From Hirsutella rhossiliensis (Eukaryota; Ascomycota; Sordariomycetes; Hypocreales; Ophiocordycipitaceae), in the NCBI RefSeq assembly GCF_020360975.1, contig NW_025408667.1:11098001-11162000 (forward strand): a stretch of DNA of 64,000 nucleotides, written 5' to 3'. Each line of letters begins with the position of its first letter. Within the stretch, counting starts at the first letter, position 1. Below, piece by piece: positions 41,940-54,452 of this stretch. Under the pieces are notes generated by a model. The model was given only the letters and a program-made list of their open reading frames with translations. It did not search any database and was not told where the DNA came from. Made by a program: the position numbers and the translations under genes.

Positions 41940-44600
41940 TAATCAATATATATTGATAAGTATGGGCATATTTATTGTTAAGCTTATCGATATCGATAAA
42001 AATATAGATGTCCCCTATCAATATGTATTGTTAATATGCCCCTATTATGCTCTGATTGCCTGTCTTAGGCGTACTTACTTTTCCACTCGTCAGCCGTAGC
42101 GCTGTGGAAAGGGCTCGGCACAGAATGGTAGCATTCTTTCGTTGAAGATTCTTCATGCCCTCCATTTTGCTGATTGAAGTGCACGCCCCCTCGATACCTC
42201 GGCTTTGGCAATGGAAGACTGCGTATCCCGTGTGCCGGAGGTTGACATCGCATCGAACCCTTCATCATCAATTTTGCCTTCCGATAGTGTCTCGCAATCT
42301 GCCAGTATACCTTCAGAATCGGAGCATTCCCCTCCGGCAGCAGTCAAGAGGAGGAAGTTGAGAGCGACGTCGACTTGGCATCACTTTCGACAGGCTCGAG
42401 GCGATGAGCCACGCACGGCAGGTGGCAATTTACTCCACTACTGCAAACGTTGTCGCAATCCATCGTGGTCAACCCACATTTCTGGCAACGCCCGCTATCA
42501 TCTCGAAAAGGTTCATCACGTACAAGTCAGAGAAGATACGAATGCTCGATGCAAGCGTCAAGTAGCCATCGAGAATGCCTTTGCGAGAACAAGCGAAAAG
42601 CAGCTGAGGCTGACTCAAGAGAGCGAGGTCAACATTTTGCGGAGCGTGATCAATGTCGATGCTTTCCGAGAGGCACAGATGCTACTTTCCGCGAATAGGC
42701 ATCTGCCACTGAGCTGCGCGACGTGGCCAGAGTATCAGGCACTTTGACCGCGATCAACCCGCAGTCGAGGAGTTCCTCGTCGACTCTAGCAACACGGTCG
42801 CTTCGGATCTAGATAGGGCGTACGATACGCATCAACAATCCGTCTGTCGGTGGCTCGAAGGCGCTCGGAGTCTTGTGCATATCGCAATGGATGTATGGTC
42901 TTCTCCTCAACGCAAGGCATACATCGCTGTTCATGCGCAATGGGTCGACGAGGCATACAAGCCTCGCAAGGCATTGCTGGGATTGCCAAACCTGCGACGG
43001 TCGCACGCGGGCGCAGCGATGACGCCGCACCTACTGAAGATCATCCGGAGATACGGCATCACACAGAAACTCGGCTATTTCACCGGAGACAATGATGCGA
43101 AAAATGACACTTGCCTCCGTCAACTTTCTGCTGATTTATCGCAAGAGCATGGGCTGACCTTTGATCCGATATCGTCTCGAACACGATGCGCTGGCCACAT
43201 CATTAACCTTTCCTGCAAGCCTTTCTCTTTGCGACCAGCGAAAGTGCACTTCAGGCCGCCGTTGAACAGGCGGACGACGAACTGAATCAAACTACTGTCG
43301 CAGATGCCTTGCATGACCACCTCCATTCAGAATCTACGCCAAGAACTCACGCCAAGCGCAGGAAAAGAAATGATACTGCCGGTTGGCGGAGCATCGGTCC
43401 AATGGGAAACTTCACAACATTGCTGTGTTCATTCGCAACTCTACAATTCACAACGATGCATGGGACGACATTGCGGGGAAAGCCCTCGGTATCGACAACA
43501 TCACGCGCTGGAACTCGTGGTTCAAGCTGCTTGATGCCGCCATCAGCCAGGAAGGCCCATTGTCGGTCTTCGTCAATCAGTATCATCGAGAGCTTGAGGA
43601 CGACATCCTGACTCACGATGACTGGCAAGTATTGAAGATGACACACGAGTTTTGCAGCCGTTTCACCAGGCCACCTTGGAGCAGCAAATGGCCTGGGCTT
43701 CAATAGATCAGGTGCTAGAGAACATGGACATCCTCTTCGTGCAATTCGAAGACGCAAAGGTCAGTCGTAGACTCTGCAAGTATTGCCTTCGGGCTGAAGA
43801 AAAAGCTCAACTTCGATGCAGGTCAAGTATGCCGAAAACGCCCACATGGTAAGCTCGATTCACATGGGCTGGTGGGTTCTTTCAAAGTATTATGAAGAAA
43901 CCGACAAAAACCCCGTGTATGCCACGGCACTTCTGCTCCATCCAGAAAAACGGCGGAGGTATCTCGACCGTCATTGGGCACCAGAGTGGCGGCAGACAGC
44001 CATTGCTGCAGCACAGCGGCAATGGGCGAAGTATAAGGACAGACCAATTTCTTCGGAGAGAACCGTGCGACCCAGTTGTGAAGCGCGAGAGGTCGCTTCT
44101 TACGAGCGCATAAGGCAGTCAATGAGTGTCCTGGATGAACCTGGCGATGAAGACGAGTTTGAGAAATTCATCAATGCTCCTCCGAGACATATGCTGACTG
44201 CCAATCCGCTTGAATGGTGGTGTCGTGAGGAACAGAGAGCCGAGTATCCACGCTTGCATCAGATGGCTCTTGACATACTCAGCGTCCCAGCGATGTCGGA
44301 CGACCCGGAGCGGGTGTTCTCTTGCACAAGGCGGACACTTTCTTGGGATCGAGCTCGACTTTCCGCGGACAGGACTGAAAAGCTGCAATGCTTGAGTAAT
44401 TGGGTGAGGAACGACTTGATTCGCAAACTGTACGTTGCGGTTGATGACGAGATCATGGATGTGGGCGGCGGCAACGGAGACGGAGACGAGCATTCGACGT
44501 TATATTAATAATTATTGATAAGCTTAACAATACATATCAATATAGCCACACTCTTAACAATACATAACAATATGCCAAAAATATGTATTTATTTATTATT
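41940..44600 (+). mobile_element. hAT-type DNA transposon, degraded
   Basis: AT-rich flanks surround a broken hAT transposase. Subterminal repeats TATTGTTAAGCTTATC occur in inverse orientation at about 41976-41991 and 44516-44531, with further ATGTATTGTTAA copies near 42023 and the right end (44550-44575), and GGCATATT motifs at both outer sides. Exact ends and the 8-bp duplication could not be fixed. Confidence 0.75.
42205..44508 (+). pseudogene. hAT transposase with BED zinc finger, frameshifted
   Basis: In order: an N-terminal BED finger (STWHHFRQAR, CKRCRNPSWSTH, NARYHLEKVHH) at about 42370-42520. A shift near 42745 follows, then the catalytic region with IAMDVWSSPQRKAYIAVHA (first Asp), GDNDAKND (second Asp) and RCAGHIINLS. 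A shift near 43212 leads into QAFLFATSESALQAAVEQ, another near 43400 leads to DNITRWNSWF, and another near 43700-43810. The C-terminal dimerisation block is NPLEWWCREEQRAEYPRLHQ and then PAMSDDPERVFS. At least four frameshifts; the intact protein would be about 760 aa. The start is the ATG at 42205 or 42211. Confidence 0.9.
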
Positions 44601-46742
44601 GCAATGTCTGCGCAGACCGCCGGAAAGCGCCAGGCTGAGGCAACGCCCAGCCGCGGCCATTGCATCAAAAGTTCCCGCCCCGTGCTACTAATGACGTGTC
44701 ATCATACTGCGTTCTCCCGTGAGCCAATATCGGCTCGTCAAGGCGTTAGCCGCTGCTGGTCGTTGGCGCGATGACCTCTTTGGTCGACCAACATTGTGGT
44801 CCGGCGAATGCGGCATTTTTGCCACTGGCTGACAATCTATCGACCTTCCCTGGGCCTCCACGCCGTGGACGGTTCCTCATGACCGATAACGCTTGCGATC
44901 TTTCGAAGAAACAGGCGAGGGAATAGATATTCTGATTGAATGGATGAACTGGAGGCTGCGATATGAAGTCGATTCCGAACTTGCAACATAGTCTGAAATG
45001 AAACAGTTACAAATATTCGACGCTGTTCCGTCATAAGAGAGGGCCGAGGTTCTACGCGACAAGAACATTCAAGTGGATCAATGGAGGAACACGTACAGAA
45101 ATGCGTTGAAAAGATGTGCTCGCGGGACGGACAATGTAGTGAGTGAAACAGGACGTCTCGGCGCTGAATGCCGCAGGGATAAATGCAAGAAGCCAAGGTG
45201 TGTAAAAGGAGGGTGGCGGCCAACGGTGAGGCACGTGAGAGGGCACCTTACCACACCTGGGATGCCACCATACCGGGCGGGTGCAACAGCGCATTCCAGA
45301 CTACAGTAAAGAATGTGTGAGGGCGCGACAGCAACACAGTGTGTACACACGATGCAAACAGACGTGACCAACACACAGACCAGACAATGGGAGTGGAAAC
45401 GACACTACGAGCAGAGCGAGGACACGCGGAACGGAGAGGAGCATAACGCAACGGAGTGGAGTCTACAGGGTGCAAGAGCACAAGCGGAAGCGAGTCACCA
45501 CGAGCGGGGGCCCTTATGGCGGAGGAACGACAAAGGAGATGAAGGATGAGGCGACTGAGGAGTGGGGGAGACTCTCTATGTTTGGTTACAAGCGAGTCCA
45601 CGACAAAAATACAAACCATTACTCGTATTGTAGGACTGACACCTCATCTTTAACCGATAGTTATGAGATGGGGGGATAGAGGCTGAGGTGCGAGGGCGCA
45701 GTGCGTATGCGGCCAGATGTCGTGTATCGCTTTCTGAAGCCGATATTTGCCTACGGCCACGATTGCCCATCCGATTGCACAAATTTTTCTGGTCTAGCTA
45801 CCACCACGTTTGCTCTACATGCCGCAATGGCAAATAAAGCTTTCACATGATTCGTCCCCAAGGAAGGTGTAATAACACGCATGAATGCATTTGTGGGGGA
45901 CAGAGTGTGTTTACCGTGATAATTCGTCTTCGGTTTCACTCTTTGCGGATCTCTTATGAAAGTATGGGAGTTTAACCTACTTGAGGATTTTGCCTCCGAA
46001 CCATTCCACATCAACGGGAAGCAAATGGCGGCTGCAGCTTGTGATAGCGGTCCTGGGGTTTCTGCGGATAAACAAGGAGGTGCCTGGGGTTGAACCTCCC
46101 ATTATAACGTCCTGCGGCTGGCGATACCCACTGTACTCCGTGCAGGAGCGCAGCCGTCACTGCACGCCCCCTACAGTGGTCCCCCGATCCCTCTGGAATC
46201 TTGGCCGCATGACTCTTTGTGCATATTGAAATTAGTAAAAATCCCTGTTCTGGTCTTTCCATTAACTGCCAAGTGGACGGAAGCGTTGGTAGGAACAAAA
46301 ACAGGGTGGGCGGCTTTATCTTGTAGCACGGCAAGTAGCCCACTTTAGGCTCCTTCGAAGATACAGAAGGTACTGAAAACCGCTAAGCCTAACACGTGAC
46401 ATTAATTGATGAATAACTATGTACCTAAGAAAGATACTATACATACTACATATTTTGGCTCATCGAAAAGGTTTTTTTTAACTATGTAGACATCCTGCTG
46501 TTGTAGAAAGCCTTTTTTAGACGTAGCAGCTGCTCATAAAGCTGTTAGATCAAGATAAATGCGGTGCTGCAGGCACTACTGTGCCTTATAGCAGTGACTC
46601 CTGCACCCATGTATCATCATACCCCGCGTTTTTCTAATTGCTGACCTGCAGACTCTGTACCTGGTCCCTACTGAATGGATTACTCCTTCTCGGTCACAGA
46701 CGCATAATGCCGCAGATCCTATCTTAGATTTTGGCTGGCATC
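44601..46742. other. Non-coding stretch
   Basis: About 2.1 kb. The block 45060-45560 is AG-rich, opposite in strand bias to 40.2-41.8 kb. A B-box-like GGTTCAACCCC (minus strand, about 46091-46101) does not fold into a tRNA. No gene supported. Confidence 0.4.
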
Positions 46743-47855
46743 ATGGGCAGTGCAGGTGGCGATCGTGGCACGCAGATTTTCGTTAGCCAGCAGGAGCTCA
46801 GGGCAAGCAAGGCCGCGCGCCACCCATCTCTCACCAATCTGCCAAGTCCAACTCCCCAAAAACTGTGCAAGAAAAGGGGGGTGGGAGCTCAACCTGATGT
46901 TGAGCCACGAATCAAAGCCAACTATACCCCAAGCTCGAAAGAGGCAATTGCGGTGCACAGAGCGTCTCCTTGGACAAGATACAAGAGAATCCTTACCTTA
47001 CTAGACTTGGGCGGTGAGGTGATTGTGTCAAGGAGGAAAGGCTCTTTGGAAATGGTTGGCGTGAAGTTGGTCAGCAAAGACAAGGAGGAGGGCACGCTGG
47101 AGTGGTTGCGCAAGCTGCGACATCCCAATAACACCGCTGCATTCGAGGCATTCTCAACAGAAAATGCCCTGTATGTCATCTACGAGGAGATGCACTTGCC
47201 GCTAGAGCATATTGTTAGGTCAACTGCTTCTCCGAGCAGCAAAGAGATCGGAACTATATTGGGGCAAGTACGATACAGTTTGACCGTTAACATGCGGACA
47301 AGAAGTTGATAAATCCAGATCCTAGACGGGCTGCTCTGTCTTGAAAGCCATGGACGCACACACGGATCGCTCAGTTGTGAGAACATTCTTCTCCATAGAA
47401 CCGGTCTAGTTAAGATAGGTGTGCCTGGGATCCCAATTTGCTGGAAGAACTAGCTGACAAGATATGGAGCACAATACGACACGTGCGTCCCGGCTTCTCC
47501 TGAGACCAAGATTTGCGACTTAAAAGGGCTAGCCACTATCACCATGAGGCTTATGCAGAAATACGTACTAGATAACGGCAAAGTTGGCGTCGAGAATCCA
47601 AAACCCTGGCATGAGTCACAAATCCTGGACTTCTTGCCATCAATCATGTCGGCGACTGGTCTTAAACTTCTAAGGGAGGTGAGTAGGTCGACTCCTATAG
47701 ATCTACCGTTTCCAGTGAACAATATCCTCACAGCTCAGCATCTATTCCTGGAGCAAATCTGGCGCAAGAGGTCCAGATGGCCGGTTGAGGCCCTCTGTGA
47801 TCTCATCATCATAGCCCAACACACTGTACCTCGGTATTATCGCTGGGCACAATAG
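46743..47855 (+). CDS. Kinase-like (pseudokinase) protein, 316 aa, four exons
   Basis: Exons 46743-47267, 47319-47418, 47470-47678 and 47739-47855 total 951 nt with an open frame. The introns are 51, 51 and 60 bp; the second has CTGAC before its acceptor and absorbs an apparent stop at 47451. After a polar N-terminus come the N-lobe (LDLGGEVIVSRRKGSLEMVG, VKLVSKDKEE), the hinge (YVIYEEMHLPLEHIV), and a catalytic-loop region ESHGRTHGSLSCENILL in which HRD is replaced by HGS. VKIA stands in place of DFG, and the C-lobe includes LKGLATITMRLMQKYV and EALCDLIIIAQHTVP. The family is a fungal expansion of degenerate kinase domains. It is predicted catalytically inactive. Two intron positions match the gene at 37034-37824. 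Confidence 0.78.
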
Positions 47856-50800
47856 CCACAGATGGTTTTCGTTGCCTCATCATGCGCCATTTCACGCCCA
47901 CGGCAGCCACCAAATTGGAGAGTTGGAAGTTGGACAATTGGTGGTGAATCTGCTGGCAGAAAATCATAAAATTATTGTTGTCTCTTTGTTGCACACAGGA
48001 CAGTATTGCTCAATCTTCTTCCTCGGATTGTCGGCGCACAGTTGAACAAGGGTTCGTGCTTTGATTATGTGCAGATTGCTATTCTCGCGAATCCTGTAGG
48101 TGGAGGCGAGGCACGAAAGGACCACGTGTGTCAATTGTTTGTCCCTGGAGGAGCTTGTTGGCAAATCAAGATCAGAACTTTCACATCATACCGGCGCGAG
48201 GCAACTACATTGCTGAAAGGACGACTGATATGACATACCGGTATTCCTGCAACGGCTTAATGTCCCAGCGCCATCGTTCAAGCTGGAAGGGTCTCGGTTC
48301 GAGAGCTATAGCGCGACAACGAATCCTGGCGATATGATCCCAGACTGTCACCTTTGAAACACGCGTGCCAATCGTCCAACCCGGTGTTGTTATTTAGAGG
48401 TTCCGACTGCCACCGGGCCATCACCAACGATTCAGCCTTACGCCCAGAGAAAAGTAGTTATCGATTGTTGCTGCGTACGTGTTCGTAAATGTAGCATGCT
48501 GTAGATTACAGCCACGGGAACTTGAATTGGCAGGGATTTTCTTAGCATTGCTACGTATCAAACTTGTAAGTATGACGCGGCGTTCTATCTAGCCGTGTAT
48601 TGCTCCGTACTCAGGCTCTTATCAGATTGCATCTATCGAGGCTCTTAACTTCCCTCATTCTTCCGTGATTCTGCCATGGCATTTTCGTCTGTACCATTTC
48701 ATCGAGATACACGACGATTGGAAATTATTAGGCACGCTGTCTCTTGGCTTCACCTTTTCCTATACCGCCACTCAAACCCACATTGACGCTGGCATTCTGC
48801 AGCAATGGACCAAGGGCTTTGATATTGCTGTTGCCGAGGGCCAGAACGTTGTGCCTTAGGTCGCGCTTGAGAAGAGGGTGAGTTTGGATGTTCCCTCGGG
48901 CATTTTCTGTCATTGACTCAGTGCTCAGTGCGACAGCATAGCCATACATAGTCTCCTAATGGCTACTTTCTGCTTACTGTACTCGTTGCGACTAAGAGCA
49001 CCGCCGACACACCTGTCTAGTTCCACCATGCGGTCCAAAGGAGCAACATGTGCTAGCGTTTCCGACCTGGGTGTGGGCCGTGCAGCGTCAGGCAGCCGTT
49101 CCCTATGCTATTGACAGCGGCACTGCTGACAGGACAGAAGAAGTAAAAGGGGCATAAAAGGGGTGAATTTAGTGATGCATGTCACGGCCTAGCTACTGGG
49201 ACATAAGATTCCCCGTATACTTTTACACATACCTGGTCCGACCCTGTATTTGGGTGCATTGATGGGTGAATTGACTTGACTCATGTCATCCATGCGTCCC
49301 TCAGCCAAGTGGGCGCTTCCTCCGTCAGGGGGTGCTTGCAATCATGCCTTTGCTCGGCTGACCCCTTATTCAAGGGGTTGCATCACTCCCCTCAACAGCT
49401 ATCTATCATAACTTGCCTAAAACTTCATCTGTGGATAAGCACCAACCTCCCAACCTTTTCTGCGATCCCAAGCTGGGCCCACTACTGGATAGTGCAACAC
49501 AATAATGGGTGCGACTCATGTCACAAAAAGGCCCATGTGTCACTTTTTGGCGATGCCGCTTATGGCCACCAATGCTGCAAGTTGACGTATAAGACGTCAT
49601 GTACAATAATTCCACCCACATCATACTACTGGACAGCAGCATAAGTGTGCACAGTGGCACTCGTACCTTTGGATGCAACCCTCCTCTGCATCATGCAAAC
49701 AAGGGCTGTAGTGCACCTCCGGCCGTGGATGATACACCAGACGGTTGCTACGATGACTGCAGCCGCAAGAGGGCATGCAGTGTGAACACCCAAAAGCCAC
49801 TAAGTGGCTCCAAAGGTCACCAAGCAGATCGTGCCACTGTGGCAGGAACTAGCCCTGGAGATCCTAGGGTCATGGGTTTCGGTGCAGGAACAGCATGCCC
49901 AAAGTACAGCGGGTATCAGGTATAGCGTCCGCAGCGCAGTCAATAATAAGCGCGGGGTGAGGTGATGCGTGGGATTGCCAGAAGTACCTGCTACAAGACA
50001 AAGCAATGCCCGCAGCAAGCGTTTGTTTTGATCTGACGGCTCCATAAGTGGCTGCCATGCCTACAACTAGTCTTTTACAGCGGAAGGATGTCTACGTAGT
50101 TGGGAGATCTTTTTTTTAAACGAGGTGTGGAAGAGTATGCATAAGTGGACCGAATTGGCCGCTGGCTGCTACGCTCATACCGTATAAACCTGCCGTGCTA
50201 GCGATAGGTCCTAACACACCTAGGCAGTCGCTGAGCGTCTGGCCGACCAACCGTCATCATGGCATCTATGAGGGAAATATGCTTCGTATGCGAAAGGTGC
50301 AACCGTTCGCGCGTCAAAGCCTATTACGCACGGCTTCATCTTCCACATCGCTGGCTGCACTGGCTCAGTCGCACGTCTTTACCGATACAGCCACCGTCTA
50401 CGACATCTGCACGCGATGCAGGCGCAGGCGGAGGTTTGATTTGAACGCGTATCACGAGCATCACCTCTACTTTCATGAAGCGAATTACACGTCACCGCCA
50501 TTTCATTGCGCAGAATTACCTGCCAACCCCGTTTTTAGACCCGATACTGGGTGATGACAGACGCCTTCCTGCACGGCCTGTCACGGAAAGCGAGCCTAAC
50601 GGCGCGGTTCATTGTCGGTAACAAAGGCAAAAACTTGACGAATACGAAGCGAGCCAGGCCCTTGCGAGGCGGCAAGGTTTACACTAGAGGTATCGGAATA
50701 GCTCCCTTTGCTATGCCAACTGGAAAATGCGCGGAGTTTCAGTTGTATTAGTGGATATGACACTTAGGTTGTCATTGCTGGGTTAAAAATAAGGAGCGAT

Positions 50801-52871
50801 GAATAGTGCACAGATCCGAAGTATACTGTACCGACCTCTGAGGAACTGTTTTCCGTACTTCCTACAAATGTGGCTTAATAGAACCCTTGACGGCTCCTGA
50901 CGGTAGCACAAGACTTGTACCAGTGATTCGCAAATAGAGACATTCCTACAATCACGAACGCAAGCGGTAAGGTACTCGTACAGGAGGCTTCGTCTATTAC
51001 GGGGAGGCTCATTAAACGGCATTTGATGTTGCATTTGTTTGACGAGGTGATAAATCTGTACTTGAGGTCTGCCAGACTTAAATACTGGTATTGCGTCGTC
51101 TCGGCTCGGAAGGAACAGTTTTGGACCAACCATATGGTCGACGTGATTGTATGGTCGCGATGTCTTTCAGTCACACTCATTGAATCAAGACCAACATCTT
51201 CCACCGTGAAGGCGCAAATTTGCCCATATGCACTTTTTGTCGGTTGTTGATACGAACCATCTGCATACAATGGCCATTATTCATATTAGACGGCAAGAAA
51301 ACTGTGTCCGTTCCACAACGGATCGATTCCGTGTGGAGACGGCGACTGAACGTGAGAGTCGTCGAGCTATCTGACATTGAAATGTGCGGCCATCGAAATA
51401 AGGCCAAAGGCTGCTGACGATGCGTCCTGTGGCTGTGTCTGCGCTCAAAGCCCTTTTACCAGGTTGTTGGATCGGAACCCCCAGATCGCTCGCAATTTTG
51501 ACTAGTGTAGTCCGCAGCTCGCTTTTAAATTTGCCCACATGTGTCTCTCCTACAACGTCGTCTTTCGAGTACGACGGTTACGGGACATGTAACCGGTCTG
51601 CAAATTCTGTTAATCACAGTGCATGGGCGATACATTCCACACTACAAGTCCGAGGGCCAATGTGATATGCGCAAGTTACAACTGCGAAGTCGCCTAACAC
51701 GTTGACTGGAGAAACACAACCAACGTCTGGCCACTCGGCGACGACGCAATGTCGAACCTGGAGCTGCTGAGCTGCTTCAAGTACAAGATGCAGTTTAGCG
51801 GCTTCCACTATACAGTAATGCGCCTCTCACGGCCATATTTCCTATAGGAGCTGGGCAGTGGGCAGACTGCGCTCACATTTCACGTATTTCCAAGATTCGT
51901 GTTACAACCTATCTAAACTTACAGTACCTACCATTCCGCCCATTCTATGATGGTATTTCGAATGGGCTACTTTCTACGGTCCGGAATTGTAATGAAATGG
52001 TAGCTGCAGGCTCATGCAAATTGGCGGAGGCAGGTCATTTGCACGGACGGCCCGTACGAGGGGTCTGATCAGTAAGGGTGAGATACCTCGACTCGTTTCC
52101 TTAATGAGCCTGGCATAGCCCTGGACACCTGGTCCAAAGTTTTGGAAGTGCCTGGCCTTGTTAAGTAAGTGTCGGTAGGCTCAATGCACGCGTGCGGGCG
52201 CCATTGCGGATAGAGGGATCCCTGTTGTATTCATCTATGAAGGAGAGAGGAAGAGAGGGGTAGGAAGCAGAGGCCACGTTAGCTATTTGTAGCCCCTAAC
52301 TAGCTAGCCCCTGACTCCACACATAACAGGCTGCACACGTGACCTGCACGCATATGACATAGTCCCCTTATTCCCACAGTAAGTATAATTGCAATGTCAT
52401 GGAGCAAACTACGCACCGTATGTAAGGTCTTGTGGCAACAGAGCTTCTTGAAACGTGACGAAACGTAATGCAATGAAACACGTCACAATAGCCTGCCAAG
52501 AAATTCCTTTACACCAGGTCCCAGACTCCTGTATCAAGGTGCAGCACTGCTGACCTCCAGCTTTTCCCTTGAACATCATCAGTTCAACGCCTTGAATCCA
52601 AACCATGCTCCAACTGCTCCGGTATGATTTGGAAGGCTTCTGGACTTACCAAATCGTGCACTGCCCAAGCGTAGACTGATATAGGATGCAATTCATTGAA
52701 GCAGTGCGAGGTCCACAAAAGCTTCGCCAGCGAGCCATGTCGATAAAAAGTGCATTTACTGGCCAAGACCTTGTTCATGTTGTCGGTCCAATTATAGATG
52801 CCATTGTAGCTGGCATGTATTAAGGAGTCGTCGCTTCCCCTGAATATCTTTACTTCAAAGTGGAAATCATT
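47856..52871. other. Long gene-poor stretch
   Basis: About 5 kb with no gene I can support. Small open frames occur (48665-48859, 49276-49644, 50195-50554; 50875-51270 and 51281-51538 on minus; 52409-52778 on minus) but none shows a family motif or a convincing splice structure. No transposon ends were recognised. Confidence 0.4.
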
Positions 52872-53156
52872 ATGTCGTCAACAGACTCACACACTGCTCG
52901 CTGGCTCGTCGGCCTATTCCACCAATATAGCCTGTCAGTGGATCGTTGGCTGGTCGTCACAGAGACCAAGAGCTTAGAATGCGATCAACTCCGCCATACC
53001 ATGCGAGTCCTCGAAAGTCAAAGGAATGAGATTGTGTCTAAGCAGGAGATGCAGAATCACGTCCTTGGTAGTCAGCGGGAGCTTATTAGATCACTCGAGC
53101 AGGACTTACAACGACAAAGACGGTCGACTAACACGAGTCCTAACGCTGTCGTATGA
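52872..53156 (+). CDS. Small hypothetical coiled-coil protein, 94 aa
   Basis: ATG at 52872 (MSSTDSHTARWLVGLFHQYS). The second half is a continuous charged helix (LRHTMRVLESQRNEIVSKQE, then ELIRSLEQDLQRQRRS). No family recognised. It may be a short gene or the remnant of a longer one; the stop at 53154-53156 is clean. Confidence 0.35.
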   Translation: MSSTDSHTARWLVGLFHQYSLSVDRWLVVTETKSLECDQLRHTMRVLESQRNEIVSKQEMQNHVLGSQRELIRSLEQDLQRQRRSTNTSPNAVV

Positions 53157-53672
53157 GCACAAACTCTTGTGCGACCAGCTACCCCCTGGCCGCCGGGACT
53201 CGTGCTGAGTTGCTCCTCCTCCGATCTCAGCTTCCTTACATGAAGCCTTTTTACACCTTGCGATAAGATTGAAACCAAAGCAGCATCTTGAAAGAGTTTC
53301 GGCTCGCAAAACGACCGGTCGTCGAAAAACCAGCGCACAGAAGGGTAGTATTGGGTGTTTAAACGACGCAATAGGTTGCGAATTCGCTTTTTTATCTTTT
53401 TTGCTAAATTCGATGCGACCTTGTAGTCGCATGACTTTCATATAGGGCTTGCCTTATCTATCAAATTTGCCATTCCGTACCACTCATGTGCCACGTGTTT
53501 TGTTACCTCTCACGAAGAGAGTAGCAGTTCAAAGGGCATAATTATTTTAGGGTGCATTTTTTTCCGCCTTTCTTCTCCCTGTCTGCTGTACCATTCTCCC
53601 ATTTATGCCTCTTGCTCTCTCTTCTTCAGTCTTCCATCTCCTTCCTTGCTGACTTACTAATGCATAGGCACC

Positions 53673-53995
53673 TGATGCGTTTTTGCGTGTCCCTACGCAC
53701 ACTGGAGCGTTGGGCACGGCACCAAGCATCAAGGACACCGGCTGCAGCACGCACAGCCATGTGAACAGGCAGCCGTGTGAACAGGCAGCCGTGTGAAACA
53801 GGCAGCCGTGTGAAACAGGCAGCCGTGTGAAACAGGCAGCCGTGTGAGCAGGCATCGGTATGTGGCTGCCTTGTAAACCGGCCGGATCACCTAGATAGTC
53901 CGACCTGGCTGCCTCCTACATAAGGATGAGGCAGTCATAGCTTAGTTGGAGAGACATCCATCCCACTTCATCTCATTCATATGCAAAATGCATCA
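53673..53995 (+). repeat. Left LTR of Gypsy element
   Basis: 323 bp. It contains five to six copies of a 15-17 bp unit (CAGGCAGCCGTGTGAAA type) at about 53757-53850 and a TATA-like CTACATAAGGATG near 53922. Identical to 60930-61252. Confidence 0.95.
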
Positions 53996-53998
53996 GAT

Positions 53999-54006
53999 TG
54001 GTAGCA
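53999..54006 (+). promoter_or_regulatory. Primer binding site of Gypsy element
   Basis: TGGTAGCA, three bases after the left LTR, is complementary to the 3' end (TGCTACCA) expected of an initiator tRNA-Met. The match is only eight bases. Confidence 0.45.
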
Positions 54007-54452
54007 ATTCCTACCCTTTGCTTTGATTAGCACCAGTGAGCCATTGTGTAAGCCTCACACCATAGCTCAAGTCTGCTTGGGCACCACACGTGAGCCGTTG
54101 ACTCGGGCTCGCACCAAAAAAAAAAACACCAAAATCAACCATCGTGACTTACATAAGTCGCCCCCACGAGCTTACCCAAGCTCACCACCCCCCACGAGCT
54201 TATCCCAAAGCGGGCCAAAGCTCATCAATCCCTTGGCTTGCTAACCAGCTAGGTAACCTTGTGGTGCGACCGACACCCTTGACAGCTGGCAGCCAACATT
54301 TCTTCACCCTCGTGATAACGCTAGAGGGTCAATACCGTTGCATTAAGGTGTCTTTCGCTCGTGACGACTTTGGTGATAGGAAGTTTTGCGAAAGCCCGTG
54401 TAATCGTATATCACTATCGCAAGTGTCAGCTGGCAAGCAAACCGACCACACA

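Noticed and set aside
46060..46150. Possible tRNA gene on the minus strand (B-box-like GGTTCAACCCC)
   Set aside because: The flanking bases do not form a T-arm or a seven-pair acceptor stem, and no anticodon arm could be placed.
47451..47453. In-frame TAG in the pseudokinase gene taken as a nonsense mutation
   Set aside because: It lies inside a 51-bp intron (47419-47469) with a CTGAC branch site. Removing it gives VKIA followed by a normal C-lobe in frame.
50195..50554. Small ORF with CxxC pairs as a zinc-binding protein
   Set aside because: Two overlapping frames each hold one Cys pair, no conserved spacing was found, and no splice model joins them convincingly.
53757..53850. CRISPR-like array (regular short repeats)
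   Set aside because: Units are contiguous 15-17 bp repeats without spacers, inside an LTR of a eukaryotic genome.
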